Positions 28,487 through 36,753 of a DNA stretch of 64,000 nucleotides are shown one piece after another. The notes beneath the pieces were generated by a model. It searched no databases. It saw only the letters and a list, made by a program, of their open reading frames with translations, and had not been told where the DNA came from. The first letter of the stretch is position 1, and every line of letters begins with the position of its first letter. A program made the translations under genes and the position numbers. The stretch is taken from the NCBI RefSeq assembly GCF_014697625.1, contig NZ_JACJSG010000040.1, positions 1-64,000 on the forward strand, given 5' to 3'. The DNA comes from Anabaena azotica FACHB-119 (lineage in GTDB: Bacteria; Cyanobacteriota; Cyanobacteriia; Cyanobacteriales; Nostocaceae).

Positions 28487-28912
28487 ATGATAAAAAATAT
28501 TTTGGTAGCTCTTGATACTTCGGAAATTGCTTCAAAAGTAGTTGCCACTTTGGATGAGTTGATATTATCACCAGATAGCACAGTAGTTTTTTGTCATGTG
28601 TTCCCTACAGGCGATTTAGAGATAGAATTACCAAGCGATCGCCCCCACCCAGAATCTACAGCAGTTGCTTATTTTCAGGTGGAAAAACAATTGCAAGCTT
28701 ACCAAGAAAATTTATCAGTTAAAACGGAATTGGAACTAGTGACAGGCGACCCTGCCCAAGAAATTATTCGTCTTGCTAATATTTATCAAACCGACTTAAT
28801 TATTATTGGTAGCCGTGGTTTAACCGGAGTCAAGCGAATTGTCTTAGGTTCGGTTAGTAATCAAGTAGTGGAAGAAGCTAATTGTTCAGTTTTGGTAGTC
28901 AAGTCGAATTGA
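28487..28912 (+). CDS. Universal stress protein (UspA family)
   Basis: A 141-residue single-domain Usp. It begins MIKNILVALDTSEIA and ends with the nucleotide-binding signature GSRGLTGVKRIVLGS, followed by VVEEANCSVLVVK, the G-x2-G-x9-G(S/T) pattern that marks ATP-binding Usp proteins. A strong ribosome-binding site GGAGGAG precedes the ATG by about nine bases. Its role is probably in stress or energy status signalling; partners are unknown. Confidence 0.92.
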   Translation: MIKNILVALDTSEIASKVVATLDELILSPDSTVVFCHVFPTGDLEIELPSDRPHPESTAVAYFQVEKQLQAYQENLSVKTELELVTGDPAQEIIRLANIYQTDLIIIGSRGLTGVKRIVLGSVSNQVVEEANCSVLVVKSN

Positions 28913-29037
28913 GTTTAAAACAGTTATCAGTTATCAGCACTTGGGGTAGGGTGCGTCAGATGCGGAAAATCCACAGAATGTGGACGAAATGATTGGATCT
29001 GACGCACCCTACAGTTACTGTTCACTGTTAAAGTAAC

Positions 29038-29404
29038 GTGAGTTCGATGAACCTCACCCTCCCAACCTCCCTCTCCTACGAGGAGAGGGAGGAGAAACGA
29101 AAAAATACCTCACCCCCAACCCCTCTCCTGGTAGGCTATCCATTACCCGGATCTATCTCAACATTTGTGAGAGTATTCACTCACGTTTTTTCTAACCCTG
29201 ATTTGTTCGTTGTTGATTCTCAATAAAAACATGGTTTTAGCGAGAAGATAAGGTGCAAATTTGTCAAGCCCCATGAAAAACTGAGTTGACAAGATGCTTA
29301 CTAAGCAAGGGTTTTAAGATTGTAAAGAAAGATGTGGGTAATGAATAGCCTGGTAGGAGAGGGGTTGGGGGTGAGGTCAAAACAACGCTGGTCGAACTCA
29401 CGTT
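29038..29404. repeat. Dispersed inverted-arm repeat, interrupted by a MITE-like element
   Basis: The outer parts match the family at 18448-18612: GTGAGTTCGA at the left end, CCCCCAACCCCTCTCC in the middle, and its complement GGAGAGGGGTTGGGGG followed by CAAAACAACGCTGGTCGAAC on the right. The centre of the CCCCAACCCCTCTCCT/AGGAGAGGGGTTGGGG hairpin is split by the 213-bp insertion at 29136-29348. Confidence 0.7.
29136..29348. mobile_element. MITE-like element with 9-bp target duplication
   Basis: The ends CTATCCATTACCC (29136-29148) and GGGTAATGAATAG (29336-29348) are inverted repeats with one mismatch. The nine bases CCTGGTAGG border both sides (29127-29135 and 29349-29357), a clean target duplication. 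Removing the element and one copy restores an uninterrupted hairpin repeat. At 213 bp it has no transposase, so it needs one in trans. Confidence 0.75.
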
Positions 29405-29432
29405 AAAGTAGAGTTAAAAGTGAACTAATGCC

Positions 29433-30029
29433 ATGACTACAACACCAGCATTGACTAAAAGGCTGACTCTTGCAGAGTATCTTGCTTATGATGATGGGAC
29501 TGATATTTGTTATGAGCTGGTCAATGGTGAATTAATTCCTGTGAGTTTAGGAACTGGACAACATGGGGCTGTAGTGAGTTTTCTCAATAACTCTTTTCGG
29601 GCTGAAATTCGTCGCCAAAATTTAGATTGGACTTCTCAACAAATGGTTGTTGGTGTTCGCTCTCCCCGTGCAGGAAAATGGGATACATTGAGAATCCCCG
29701 ATGTAGTTGTGATTCCTTTAGCTCAATGGCGAGATTTGCGGAATAGAGAAGCGGTAATTGAACTAAGCGAAGCACCTCCTTTGTTGGTGGTGGAAGTTGT
29801 CAGCGAATCAACAAAAACTGTAGATTATCGAGCCAAGCGAGTTGAATATAATGTTCTCAATATTTCCGAGTATTGGATTGTTGATATATTAAGTAACAAG
29901 GTGACTGTTTTCACCTTGATTGAAGAATTATATGAACCAGTGGAGTTTGTCGGTACAGAATTTATTCAATCTGCGACCTTTCCAGAGTTGAGATTAACTG
30001 TTGAGCAAGTTTTATCTGCTGAAGATTAA
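29433..30029 (+). CDS. Uma2 family (DUF820) endonuclease-like protein
   Basis: A 198-residue protein of the Uma2 family, abundant in cyanobacteria and predicted to have a PD-(D/E)XK restriction-endonuclease fold. Visible core: LRIPDVVVIPLAQW (Asp), PPLLVVEVVSEST (Glu), then YRAKRVEYNVLNISEYWIVD. The ATG at 29433 is the natural start. Cellular role unknown; members are often found near mobile DNA, and this one lies beside a MITE-containing repeat. Confidence 0.88.
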   Translation: MTTTPALTKRLTLAEYLAYDDGTDICYELVNGELIPVSLGTGQHGAVVSFLNNSFRAEIRRQNLDWTSQQMVVGVRSPRAGKWDTLRIPDVVVIPLAQWRDLRNREAVIELSEAPPLLVVEVVSESTKTVDYRAKRVEYNVLNISEYWIVDILSNKVTVFTLIEELYEPVEFVGTEFIQSATFPELRLTVEQVLSAED

Positions 30030-30035
30030 ATGTTG

Positions 30036-30422
30036 TTATTTGGCTTGAGTTGTTAAATATTGGCGCAAACTTAATAAACTTAGGGTTTGTCCCAGGTTTA
30101 AGGGTAACAGAGAAATCCCTTCTAAGCGAGACTGCACCCAACCGTCTCCCCAGTACCATTCATGAAAACCATCGATACCGCCATTAAGTAGTAAGCGCAG
30201 ACAGTTGGGTTTGGCTACATCTACCTGATGATGCACGGCTACGGGGCCTGTCCAGGTTGTAAACTGTGAGCCTGTGTGTAGTTCATCTGGTGTTCCTGGC
30301 GCAAAGCGTTGTCCTATCAACCATTTTTCTAGTTGTGCGGGACGCAGCAAGCTATCATGAATGGCGTTGGCTGATGCTGCAATTTCGATTCGCAGTTGGC
30401 TTTGTTGAAAATTACCTAGCAT
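30036..30422 (-). CDS. SRPBCC family protein
   Basis: A 128-residue protein with the START/Bet v1-like pattern: LRIEIAASANAIHDSLLRPAQLEKWL at the N-terminus, a central FTTWTGPVAVHHQVDVAKP strand region, and a C-terminal helix with LNLGQTLSLLSLRQYL. SRPBCC domains bind hydrophobic ligands; no ligand can be named. It converges with the Uma2 gene (6-bp gap). Confidence 0.75.
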   Translation of the reverse strand: MLGNFQQSQLRIEIAASANAIHDSLLRPAQLEKWLIGQRFAPGTPDELHTGSQFTTWTGPVAVHHQVDVAKPNCLRLLLNGGIDGFHEWYWGDGWVQSRLEGISLLPLNLGQTLSLLSLRQYLTTQAK

Positions 30423-30635
30423 TGGTAGAAGTTGGGGGAATATAAGTTTCTATAGCCATACTAGATCACTGATAAAGGATAAGACAGGCTTTTGTTTAGA
30501 TAAATACAATAATCCTAATGCGATTTTAGGGAATAAATCAAAATTTTAGCTATACCTACGACTTACTACGTCTATATTTTTCTGCTTTTTGTTGAGTGAT
30601 TATAAACAACTTTGGCAATAAGATAAGGAGTTTAT

Positions 30636-31130
30636 TTAGTCAATTCTCTGTGAATTATTATGCTGCGACTGGCTCAACTGAAATTCTGTAATTATGGCAA
30701 AATTCTCTTTTCCAAGCTGCTCTATTTCTTTTTTTATTTCTGTGAGTGAATTAACCCTGTGTTTTTCACTAATCAATGCCATCCATGTATAGCGATCGCC
30801 AATAGTATCAAATTCTTTATCAAGTTTCATAGGTAGCCTGATGCGCCACAGCTTGTTACATAGTACTGCCCAATTAGGGTTGAGAAGTTTGGGCAAAATC
30901 TCTTGATACTCTTGCTCAGATAGCTCAAAGGGTTGCCACATAAATTTGGGACTCATACCGCCACCAACCCAGCCTCTGAGAAGAAAAATATTAAGAATAT
31001 GTAGCGGTGGTAAAACATTACAACTAGTTAAATTCGGCAGGTCATAGAGGAAAATGCTGAGAAGCTCTTCTCGATCGCCACATTCGCATTGCGACCAATC
31101 TTGCCTAGAATATTTGATCATCCTTTCCAT
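30636..31130 (-). CDS. Hypothetical protein, 164 aa
   Basis: Not recognised. It is a soluble-looking 164-residue protein with aromatic- and Leu-rich segments (DLPNLTSCNVLPPLHILNIF; MSPKFMWQPFELSEQEYQEI) and a charged C-terminal helix. It starts at ATG 31130 or three codons later. It is 92 bp downstream of an AbrB/MazE-like gene on the same strand, so the two may form one transcript. Nothing suggests a known toxin fold. Confidence 0.6.
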   Translation of the reverse strand: MERMIKYSRQDWSQCECGDREELLSIFLYDLPNLTSCNVLPPLHILNIFLLRGWVGGGMSPKFMWQPFELSEQEYQEILPKLLNPNWAVLCNKLWRIRLPMKLDKEFDTIGDRYTWMALISEKHRVNSLTEIKKEIEQLGKENFAIITEFQLSQSQHNNSQRID

Positions 31131-31221
31131 AGCTCTTGAAAAGAACTCAATTTGTAAATTATTTTTAACAAAGTTATTAAAAAGCTAGGTTTTTTATTAG
31201 CTAGTCTTGCAATTTTAAATA

Positions 31222-31446
31222 CTATTTTGCCAACTCACGTAATGCGTTCCTGTATTTTGTGCTGACTTTTCTATAAGCTTCCATTGCTTTTTCAAAATCA
31301 GGATCGTGAGCAGTTATATGAACGCCAGTAGGGGTTTTTGTAATATACACACTGTCCCCTTCTTTTACTCTCAGCTTTTGGAGAACTTCTTTGGGGATGG
31401 TAATTCCGAGAGAGTTACCAATCTTGCGAATTTTTTGTACCTGCAT
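31222..31446 (-). CDS. AbrB/MazE/SpoVT-type DNA-binding protein
   Basis: A 74-residue protein with a swapped-hairpin AbrB domain: VQKIRKIGNSLGITIPKEVL, then LRVKEGDSVYITKT, followed by a short charged tail. Such proteins usually act as antitoxins or transition-state regulators. No MazF, VapC or Doc toxin follows; the next gene on the strand is a 164-residue unknown. The start ATG at 31446 has GGTGGG about ten bases upstream. Confidence 0.88.
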   Translation of the reverse strand: MQVQKIRKIGNSLGITIPKEVLQKLRVKEGDSVYITKTPTGVHITAHDPDFEKAMEAYRKVSTKYRNALRELAK

Positions 31447-31682
31447 AGAAGAATTTACCCACCTTGGAGGAGTAATACTATTGTAATAACATTGTCAAGC
31501 CGAAAATGTTGCATTATTTAACCACAGAGGCACAAAGACACAGAGATAAAAGATAACTACAGGCATATGACACTTGCGTAGGTTCTGTATAAGTTAAGTT
31601 TTGTTATACTATAATAATATTTTTTGCTTCTAGCTTACAGCCGGGGCATTTGTCAAGACATTATTATTTGGTAAGGTTCTTC

Positions 31683-32588
31683 ATGGCTGATCAATTAATT
31701 CGCGCCACAGCTGCTGATGGCGGAATTCGTGCGGTGGGTGTGATCACCACTCGCTTGACCGAGGAAGCACGGCAGCGTCATCAGCTATCTTATGTAGCAA
31801 CGGCGGCTCTGGGACGGACGATGGCGGCTGGCTTGTTGATGGCTTCTAGCATGAAACGTGCTGGTTCTAGGGTGAATGTCCGGGTGAAGGGCGATGGGCC
31901 TTTGGCTGGCATTCTGGTAGATGCTGGTTTGGATGGGACTGTACGCGGTTATGTGGGCAATCCTCATGTGGAACTGCCTCCTAATGCTAAGGGTAAGCTA
32001 GATGTGGGCGGCGCGGTAGGTAATGGCTTTCTCTATGTTGTGAGAGATATTGGTTATGGCTACCCTTACTCTAGTACGGTGGAGTTGGTTTCGGGGGAAA
32101 TCGGCGATGATGTGGCTCATTATTTGGTGAGTTCGGAACAAACTCCTTCGGCTTTGGTTTTGGGTGTGTTTGTGGGGGCTACTGGGGTGACGGCGGCTGG
32201 TGGGTTGCTGGTGCAGGTGTTGCCGAAGGCGGCTAGGGATGAGGCTTTGGTGGCGAAGTTGGAATCTAGGGTGGCGGCTTTATCTGGGTTTACGCCTTTG
32301 TTGCAAGCTGGGAAGAGTCTACCGGAAATTTTTCAGGATTTGTTGGGTGATATGGGGTTGACTGTTTTCCCGGAAAGCCAAATTCTGCGTTTCTATTGCG
32401 GTTGCTCGTTTGACCGGGTTTTGGGAGCATTAAAGATGTTGGGAGAAGCGGAATTACAGGATATGATTGTGAAAGATGATGGGGCTGAGGCGACTTGCGA
32501 TTTTTGTGGCAGGGTCTATCAAGCAAGTAGTGAGCAGTTGGCTCAATTGATTGTAGATTTGCAGGCTGAGTCTTCTGTATCGGGTTAA
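31683..32588 (+). CDS. hslO: Hsp33 family redox-regulated chaperone
   Basis: A 301-residue Hsp33 holdase, activated by oxidation and unfolding to protect proteins from aggregation. The start is set at ATG 31683 (MADQLIRATAADGGIRAVGV); a longer frame from 31650 adds 11 residues without family support. The C-terminal redox switch is present as CGC in FYCGCSFDRV and CDFC in ATCDFCGRVY, giving the CxC...CxxC zinc site. An A+T-rich stretch with TATAAT near 31611 lies upstream as a candidate -10. Confidence 0.94.
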   Translation: MADQLIRATAADGGIRAVGVITTRLTEEARQRHQLSYVATAALGRTMAAGLLMASSMKRAGSRVNVRVKGDGPLAGILVDAGLDGTVRGYVGNPHVELPPNAKGKLDVGGAVGNGFLYVVRDIGYGYPYSSTVELVSGEIGDDVAHYLVSSEQTPSALVLGVFVGATGVTAAGGLLVQVLPKAARDEALVAKLESRVAALSGFTPLLQAGKSLPEIFQDLLGDMGLTVFPESQILRFYCGCSFDRVLGALKMLGEAELQDMIVKDDGAEATCDFCGRVYQASSEQLAQLIVDLQAESSVSG

Positions 32589-32740
32589 GGTATAAATGGG
32601 CGCTGATTCTGTTAATTATTAATGGTATTTGTGGGAAAGGTAATGTAACAAGTGGCTTTTTAATTATGAGAAAGTTACTATGGCAAAAATAGCATTATCA
32701 TTCTAAAACAGATGGCTATTCAACTATTTTGGTGTGAGAG

Positions 32741-34801
32741 ATGACAGAGCGGGATATCCCAGAAAGTTGGCATCCAACCAGAGGAAGAAAACCAGATGAG
32801 ATGGATGGTGTATACCGATCGCCACAAGTCGGTGATACCCAAGCATTTGGTGTGCCGGCTCCTGGTGCGGCTAATTCGGTAAATCAGCAAGTAATTACTG
32901 ATTCCGAAGGATTACCTATAAATCCGCAAGATAAAGTAACTCATACTACGAAAAAAAGTTTTGTGAAGTTGCCGCGCTGGATGCGGGGTTGGCTGGGTTG
33001 GGCGTTATTATTAACGCTCATCCCTGGCAGTGTTGGATTTGTGGCGATGGCGATGCTGCTGAAGTTGCCGGCTGCACCCAATTGTCCGGCGATTTTCTGG
33101 CCCCTGGCGAGTGCTTCGGTGCGAATACATTGCGCTCAGTTGGCGGCTTCTAAACAAACGGTTGATGATTTGTTGGTGGCGATCGCTTTGGTCAAGCAAT
33201 TGCCAAAAGACCACCCACTACGGGGCGAGGCTGACAGGTTTTTGGAAGAGTGGTCGCGGGATGTGTTAAAATTGGCTGACCAAAGTTTTCAGGCGGGGAA
33301 TTTGGAGGTGGCGATCGCTACAGCCAAAAAAATCCCTCAAGATTTGGCGGCTTATAAGTTGGTAGATGAGCAAATCGGCAAGTGGCAGACGATTTGGGAT
33401 CAAGCCCAAGGCATATACGCAGATGCGGAAGAGGAATTGCGCCAACAGCGTTGGCAATCGGCGTTTATGGTGGCTTCTAAGTTGTTGCGGGTAGATAATA
33501 AATACTGGGCTAGTGCTAAATATGATGAACTCAATGATATTATTACTGCATCTAGAGAAGATGTAGATAAGTTGGACAAAGCCCAAAGATTGGCTGATAG
33601 TAAGGTGGTAGATAATTTACTAGAAGCTATTAAACTGGCGGAGTCTGTTGGGGAGAAGAGTTACCTGTATGGCAAGGCGCAAGAATCAATTCCGGCATTT
33701 GGGCGCAAAATGTTGGAGTTGGCAAAGGCGAAAATGGATGCGCGAGATGCAGATGGGGCTTTAGAAATTGCCAGACAAATTCCTGAAAGTACGGGGTTGC
33801 GGACGGAAGTTGAAGATTTTATGGCTTTGGCTGATGCCCAAAGAAATGCTTGGCAAGGTAATGTGGCTGGTTTACAAGCAGCAATTACCCAGGCGCAACA
33901 AATTGATCCGTCTCGACCAAACTATGATCAGGCTCAACAGTTAATTAGCCGTTGGCAGTTGGAAATTGAGGATGTTTCCCGTTTAGAAAAGGCGCAGCTA
34001 TTAGCTGGTCAAGGAACGGTGAATGATTTAACAGCTGCGATCGCCGAAGCACAGATGATTCCGGGGAATAATCCGCGTGGTTCCGAGGCGAGAGAGAATA
34101 TTAATCGTTGGCAGGCGCAAATTGAGACGATTGAAGATAGACCTTATTTGGAACGGGCTGATCAAATCGCCTTGTTAGATGATGTTAACTCTTTGCAAGC
34201 GGCGATCGCGGAAGCTAGTCAAATTCGCCGAGGTCGGGCGTTGTATCCAGAAGCACGCCGCAGAATTAGGACTTGGGTAGGTAAGGTACAGCGCATCCAA
34301 GACCAACCTTATTTGGATCAGGCGCGGGAGTTGGCTACAAGGGGTGATTTGCCTACGGCTATTAGTGTAGCGCAACCAATAGCGTCTTCGGGAAGGGCGC
34401 TGTCTGGGGAAGCACAAGCGGCTATTGATGACTGGCGATCGCAACTTCGGGCTACAGATAATTGGAACCGTGCTAGGGAAGTGGCGGCGGCTGGGACTCC
34501 GCAAGCTTTGGCGGAGGCGATACGGTTGGCTGATCAGGTATCTGACAAAAGTCTGTTGCGGATGGATGCAAATATCGCTATTGACCAATGGGGTCAGCAA
34601 ATCTTAGATATTGCCCGTTCTCAGGGTGGTGGTGATTTGTCTAGGGCGATTGAAATTGCGCGGTTGGTTCCTCGCAATAGTTCTGCTTATAGTACGGCGC
34701 AAGAGCAAATTAGAATGTGGCAGCAGTTACTTAATCCTGCGCCTCAGCCTCAGCCTGAGTCTGAGCAAGTTGTGCCTTCTACTATTATTAATGGGCAGTA
34801 G
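32741..34801 (+). CDS. Membrane-anchored alpha-helical repeat protein, function unknown
   Basis: A 686-residue protein. Residues 1-80 are polar, residues about 84-107 form one membrane segment (WLGWALLLTLIPGSVGFVAM), and the rest is a long series of helical repeats. In these, words such as 'A.LA..G....L..AI..A..I' and 'Y.EA...I..W' recur about every 60-70 residues (for example AREN INRW, ARRRIRTW, AQAAIDDW, AQEQIRMW), so the extracytoplasmic or cytoplasmic tail is a solenoid-like scaffold. The gene has GGTGTGAGAG before the ATG and a good terminator after it. It looks like a conserved cyanobacterial protein, but no function is known to me. Confidence 0.75.
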   Translation: MTERDIPESWHPTRGRKPDEMDGVYRSPQVGDTQAFGVPAPGAANSVNQQVITDSEGLPINPQDKVTHTTKKSFVKLPRWMRGWLGWALLLTLIPGSVGFVAMAMLLKLPAAPNCPAIFWPLASASVRIHCAQLAASKQTVDDLLVAIALVKQLPKDHPLRGEADRFLEEWSRDVLKLADQSFQAGNLEVAIATAKKIPQDLAAYKLVDEQIGKWQTIWDQAQGIYADAEEELRQQRWQSAFMVASKLLRVDNKYWASAKYDELNDIITASREDVDKLDKAQRLADSKVVDNLLEAIKLAESVGEKSYLYGKAQESIPAFGRKMLELAKAKMDARDADGALEIARQIPESTGLRTEVEDFMALADAQRNAWQGNVAGLQAAITQAQQIDPSRPNYDQAQQLISRWQLEIEDVSRLEKAQLLAGQGTVNDLTAAIAEAQMIPGNNPRGSEARENINRWQAQIETIEDRPYLERADQIALLDDVNSLQAAIAEASQIRRGRALYPEARRRIRTWVGKVQRIQDQPYLDQARELATRGDLPTAISVAQPIASSGRALSGEAQAAIDDWRSQLRATDNWNRAREVAAAGTPQALAEAIRLADQVSDKSLLRMDANIAIDQWGQQILDIARSQGGGDLSRAIEIARLVPRNSSAYSTAQEQIRMWQQLLNPAPQPQPESEQVVPSTIINGQ

Positions 34802-34810
34802 TTTTATAAG

Positions 34811-34840
34811 CCTCCTGGTTGGTTTTTCAGGAGGTTTTTT
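34811..34840 (+). terminator. Intrinsic terminator after the 686-aa gene
   Basis: CCTCCTG (34811-34817) pairs with CAGGAGG (34828-34834) across a 10-nt loop, followed by six T. It lies ten bases past the stop codon. Confidence 0.85.
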
Positions 34841-34866
34841 ATTTGGGGACTGGGTGAGAAAGATTG

Positions 34867-34920
34867 AACGCAGATGTTGGCGCAGCCTTCCCGCAGGGTA
34901 CGCAGATGAACGCAGATGAA
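34867..34920 (+). repeat. Dispersed cgcagat repeat with internal gcaggg unit
   Basis: gaacgcagatg, then ttggcgcagcc and gcagggtacgcagatg, then two more cgcagatgaa units. The same order (cgcagatg-ttggcacagcc-gcagggtacgcagatg) is present at about 28302-28347. Confidence 0.75.
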
Positions 34921-34976
34921 TCTGTGTTCTATTCCCTTGCAATACGCTATAATTAAGATGTTATTAAAATTATATT

Positions 34977-35573
34977 TTACCAAATTCGTTGCATATTAAG
35001 TACCAAACCAGGTAAAACATTTTCACCGTCAAGAGTTTGAGGGAATTTTAAAACTTCTACATCCTGTTCTGGACGATAAATTTCTACTTCCTGTTTTTTT
35101 CTGTTGATCAACCAACCCAAACGACACCCATTTTCGATATACTCTTGCATCTTCAACTGAGCTTTTTTCAAGCTGTCATTAGGTGTTCGCGCAGCGTGTC
35201 GCAGACAAAGTATCTCAATGACAAAATCAGGGCATAGAGGAATAAATTTTTCTTTTTGTTCTTTAGTTAAAGCATCCCAACGAGATTTTTCTACCCACGA
35301 AACATCTGGAGAACGGTCAGCACCATTTGGTAAAGTAAATCCAGTTGATGAATCAAAAACTTCGCCCAATTGATTTTGGTCGTTCCAGAACCATATTTGA
35401 GCGTTAGTAGTGGAATTACTTTTTCCTGTTTCTCCTCCCGTCGGTGGCATTATAATTAACTCCCCTTGGGCATTACGTTCTAATTTTAAATCAGGGTTTT
35501 CTTCACACAATTGATAAAACTGCTCTCTTGTCAGTTTAATTACAGAATTGAGGTTTAATGTAAGTGCTGTCAT
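34977..35573 (-). CDS. Uma2 family endonuclease-like protein with an inserted repeat
   Basis: 198 residues from ATG 35573 (MTALTLNLNSVIKL; GGGAG lies upstream). It has the Uma2 core: GELIIMPPTGGETG, RSPDVSWVEKSRWD, PDFVIEIL, then QLKMQEYIENGCRLGWLI and EVEIYRP. Between PDFVIEIL and PNDSLKK there is an extra octapeptide CLRHAART, encoded by a 24-bp word resembling the dispersed gttcgcg-cagcgtgtc repeat of Nostocaceae. The insertion is in frame and falls near the catalytic core, so activity may be altered. It flanks the distal end of the CRISPR array. Confidence 0.85.
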   Translation of the reverse strand: MTALTLNLNSVIKLTREQFYQLCEENPDLKLERNAQGELIIMPPTGGETGKSNSTTNAQIWFWNDQNQLGEVFDSSTGFTLPNGADRSPDVSWVEKSRWDALTKEQKEKFIPLCPDFVIEILCLRHAARTPNDSLKKAQLKMQEYIENGCRLGWLINRKKQEVEIYRPEQDVEVLKFPQTLDGENVLPGLVLNMQRIW

Positions 35574-35694
35574 AGGAGAGTCTCCCGTTTTTGTTCGTTG
35601 ACTGGGCAAGAAACCTAAATAGGGATTAATGTTAATAGCTACTCATATTTATTTTAGCAGGGAGACACGCTGTAATGTGTTTCAATCCCTAATA

Positions 35695-36753
35695 ACCCAA
35701 GTTGCGGGTAATAGAAGATAAAAGAGGATAGGGTTAGTGTAAGCATGGTAAATGAGGGGTTGTGCGAACTCCAACCACCATGAAAATGCCACGCTGGAAT
35801 GTTCAGTATATTTGAAAAGAAAGAAGCATTAACAACTTAGTCAATAAAAGCTTGTTTCAGAGTATAGGCAAAAATAAAAGCTTGTAGTTTCAGTAAAAAC
35901 CCTTCATAAGTTACCGCATGAATTGATTTTTGGAAATAACCTGTAATGCCGCTAAACACGGTTTCAATGTAATGACGAATAGACTGTTTAATGTATTGAA
36001 TCCACGGTGCATCTTGGCGTTTAGAGTTACTTTTTCGCATGACTTGCATTGAGATTTGCTCAGTTTCGAGCAAGACATCTTCCACAGTGTAATCAAGATA
36101 GGCACAATCAGCATAAACTTGACTTCCTGGGGGTAAATTCAAGGGTAAAGCACTCAATCCCCGGATATCGGTCGCACTTGCTGGCATGAACACAAATTCA
36201 ACGGGAATACCTGTTTTGGTAGTTAATAACTGTACTCTTACTCCATAAAAATAACGTTTCTTAGATGCGATATAACCCCGATATTCTGGTGATTGGATGA
36301 GATGGGCATTAAAGATGCGAATGTTATCACATATCGGTACAGGAAACGAGTCTAAAAGATATTCCGTATCTTCACTAATCTCTTTGAGTCCCATTCCTAC
36401 TTGATGAAATAAATCGTTGATTAACATCGAGACTTTGTGTAATCGCCGATTAAATCGTGATTTTTCTAACATTCGCGGCATCAATTTATGGTCTTTCATA
36501 TAGCTGCAAGCCTGACTGTGATTACCACCAAAGTACATAGCCGCTATGATTGCCGTTGTGATAATTTCTGCATCACTCATTTCACAACGAACATCCTCTT
36601 CATGTGCGATCGCCTTTAACAGGTCATCTATGACAGAATAGATAGTAACTATTTCATTTAACATATATCCCTCCTAATTGTCTATCTGGAGGGATTTTCT
36701 TTTTTCTGTACCCCGATGTCATCTTTCCCAAGAGAGTAACTAGCAACTTGGGT
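35695..36753 (-). mobile_element. IS982-family insertion sequence inside a CRISPR repeat
   Basis: 1059 bp with inverted ends ACCCAAGTTGC (35695-35705) and GCAACTTGGGT (36743-36753), carrying one transposase gene. The host sequence TAATA is duplicated on both sides (35690-35694 and 36754-36758), so insertion hit the centre of a CRISPR repeat. Intact ends, an intact gene and an exact duplication suggest a recent event. Confidence 0.92.
35837..36664 (-). CDS. IS982-family transposase
   Basis: A 275-residue DDE transposase, apparently intact. Candidate catalytic residues are D105 (YLLDSFPVPICDN), D186 (QVYADCAYLDY) and E234 (HYIETVFSGI). The gene fills most of the insertion element and begins at ATG 36664, about 90 bp inside the right inverted end. 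The C-terminal helix KLQAFIFAYTL is typical of the family. Confidence 0.92.
   Translation of the reverse strand: MLNEIVTIYSVIDDLLKAIAHEEDVRCEMSDAEIITTAIIAAMYFGGNHSQACSYMKDHKLMPRMLEKSRFNRRLHKVSMLINDLFHQVGMGLKEISEDTEYLLDSFPVPICDNIRIFNAHLIQSPEYRGYIASKKRYFYGVRVQLLTTKTGIPVEFVFMPASATDIRGLSALPLNLPPGSQVYADCAYLDYTVEDVLLETEQISMQVMRKSNSKRQDAPWIQYIKQSIRHYIETVFSGITGYFQKSIHAVTYEGFLLKLQAFIFAYTLKQAFID

Noticed and set aside
29038..29226. 62-codon open frame across the repeat and MITE-like element
   Set aside because: Low-complexity translation of repeat DNA crossing an element border.
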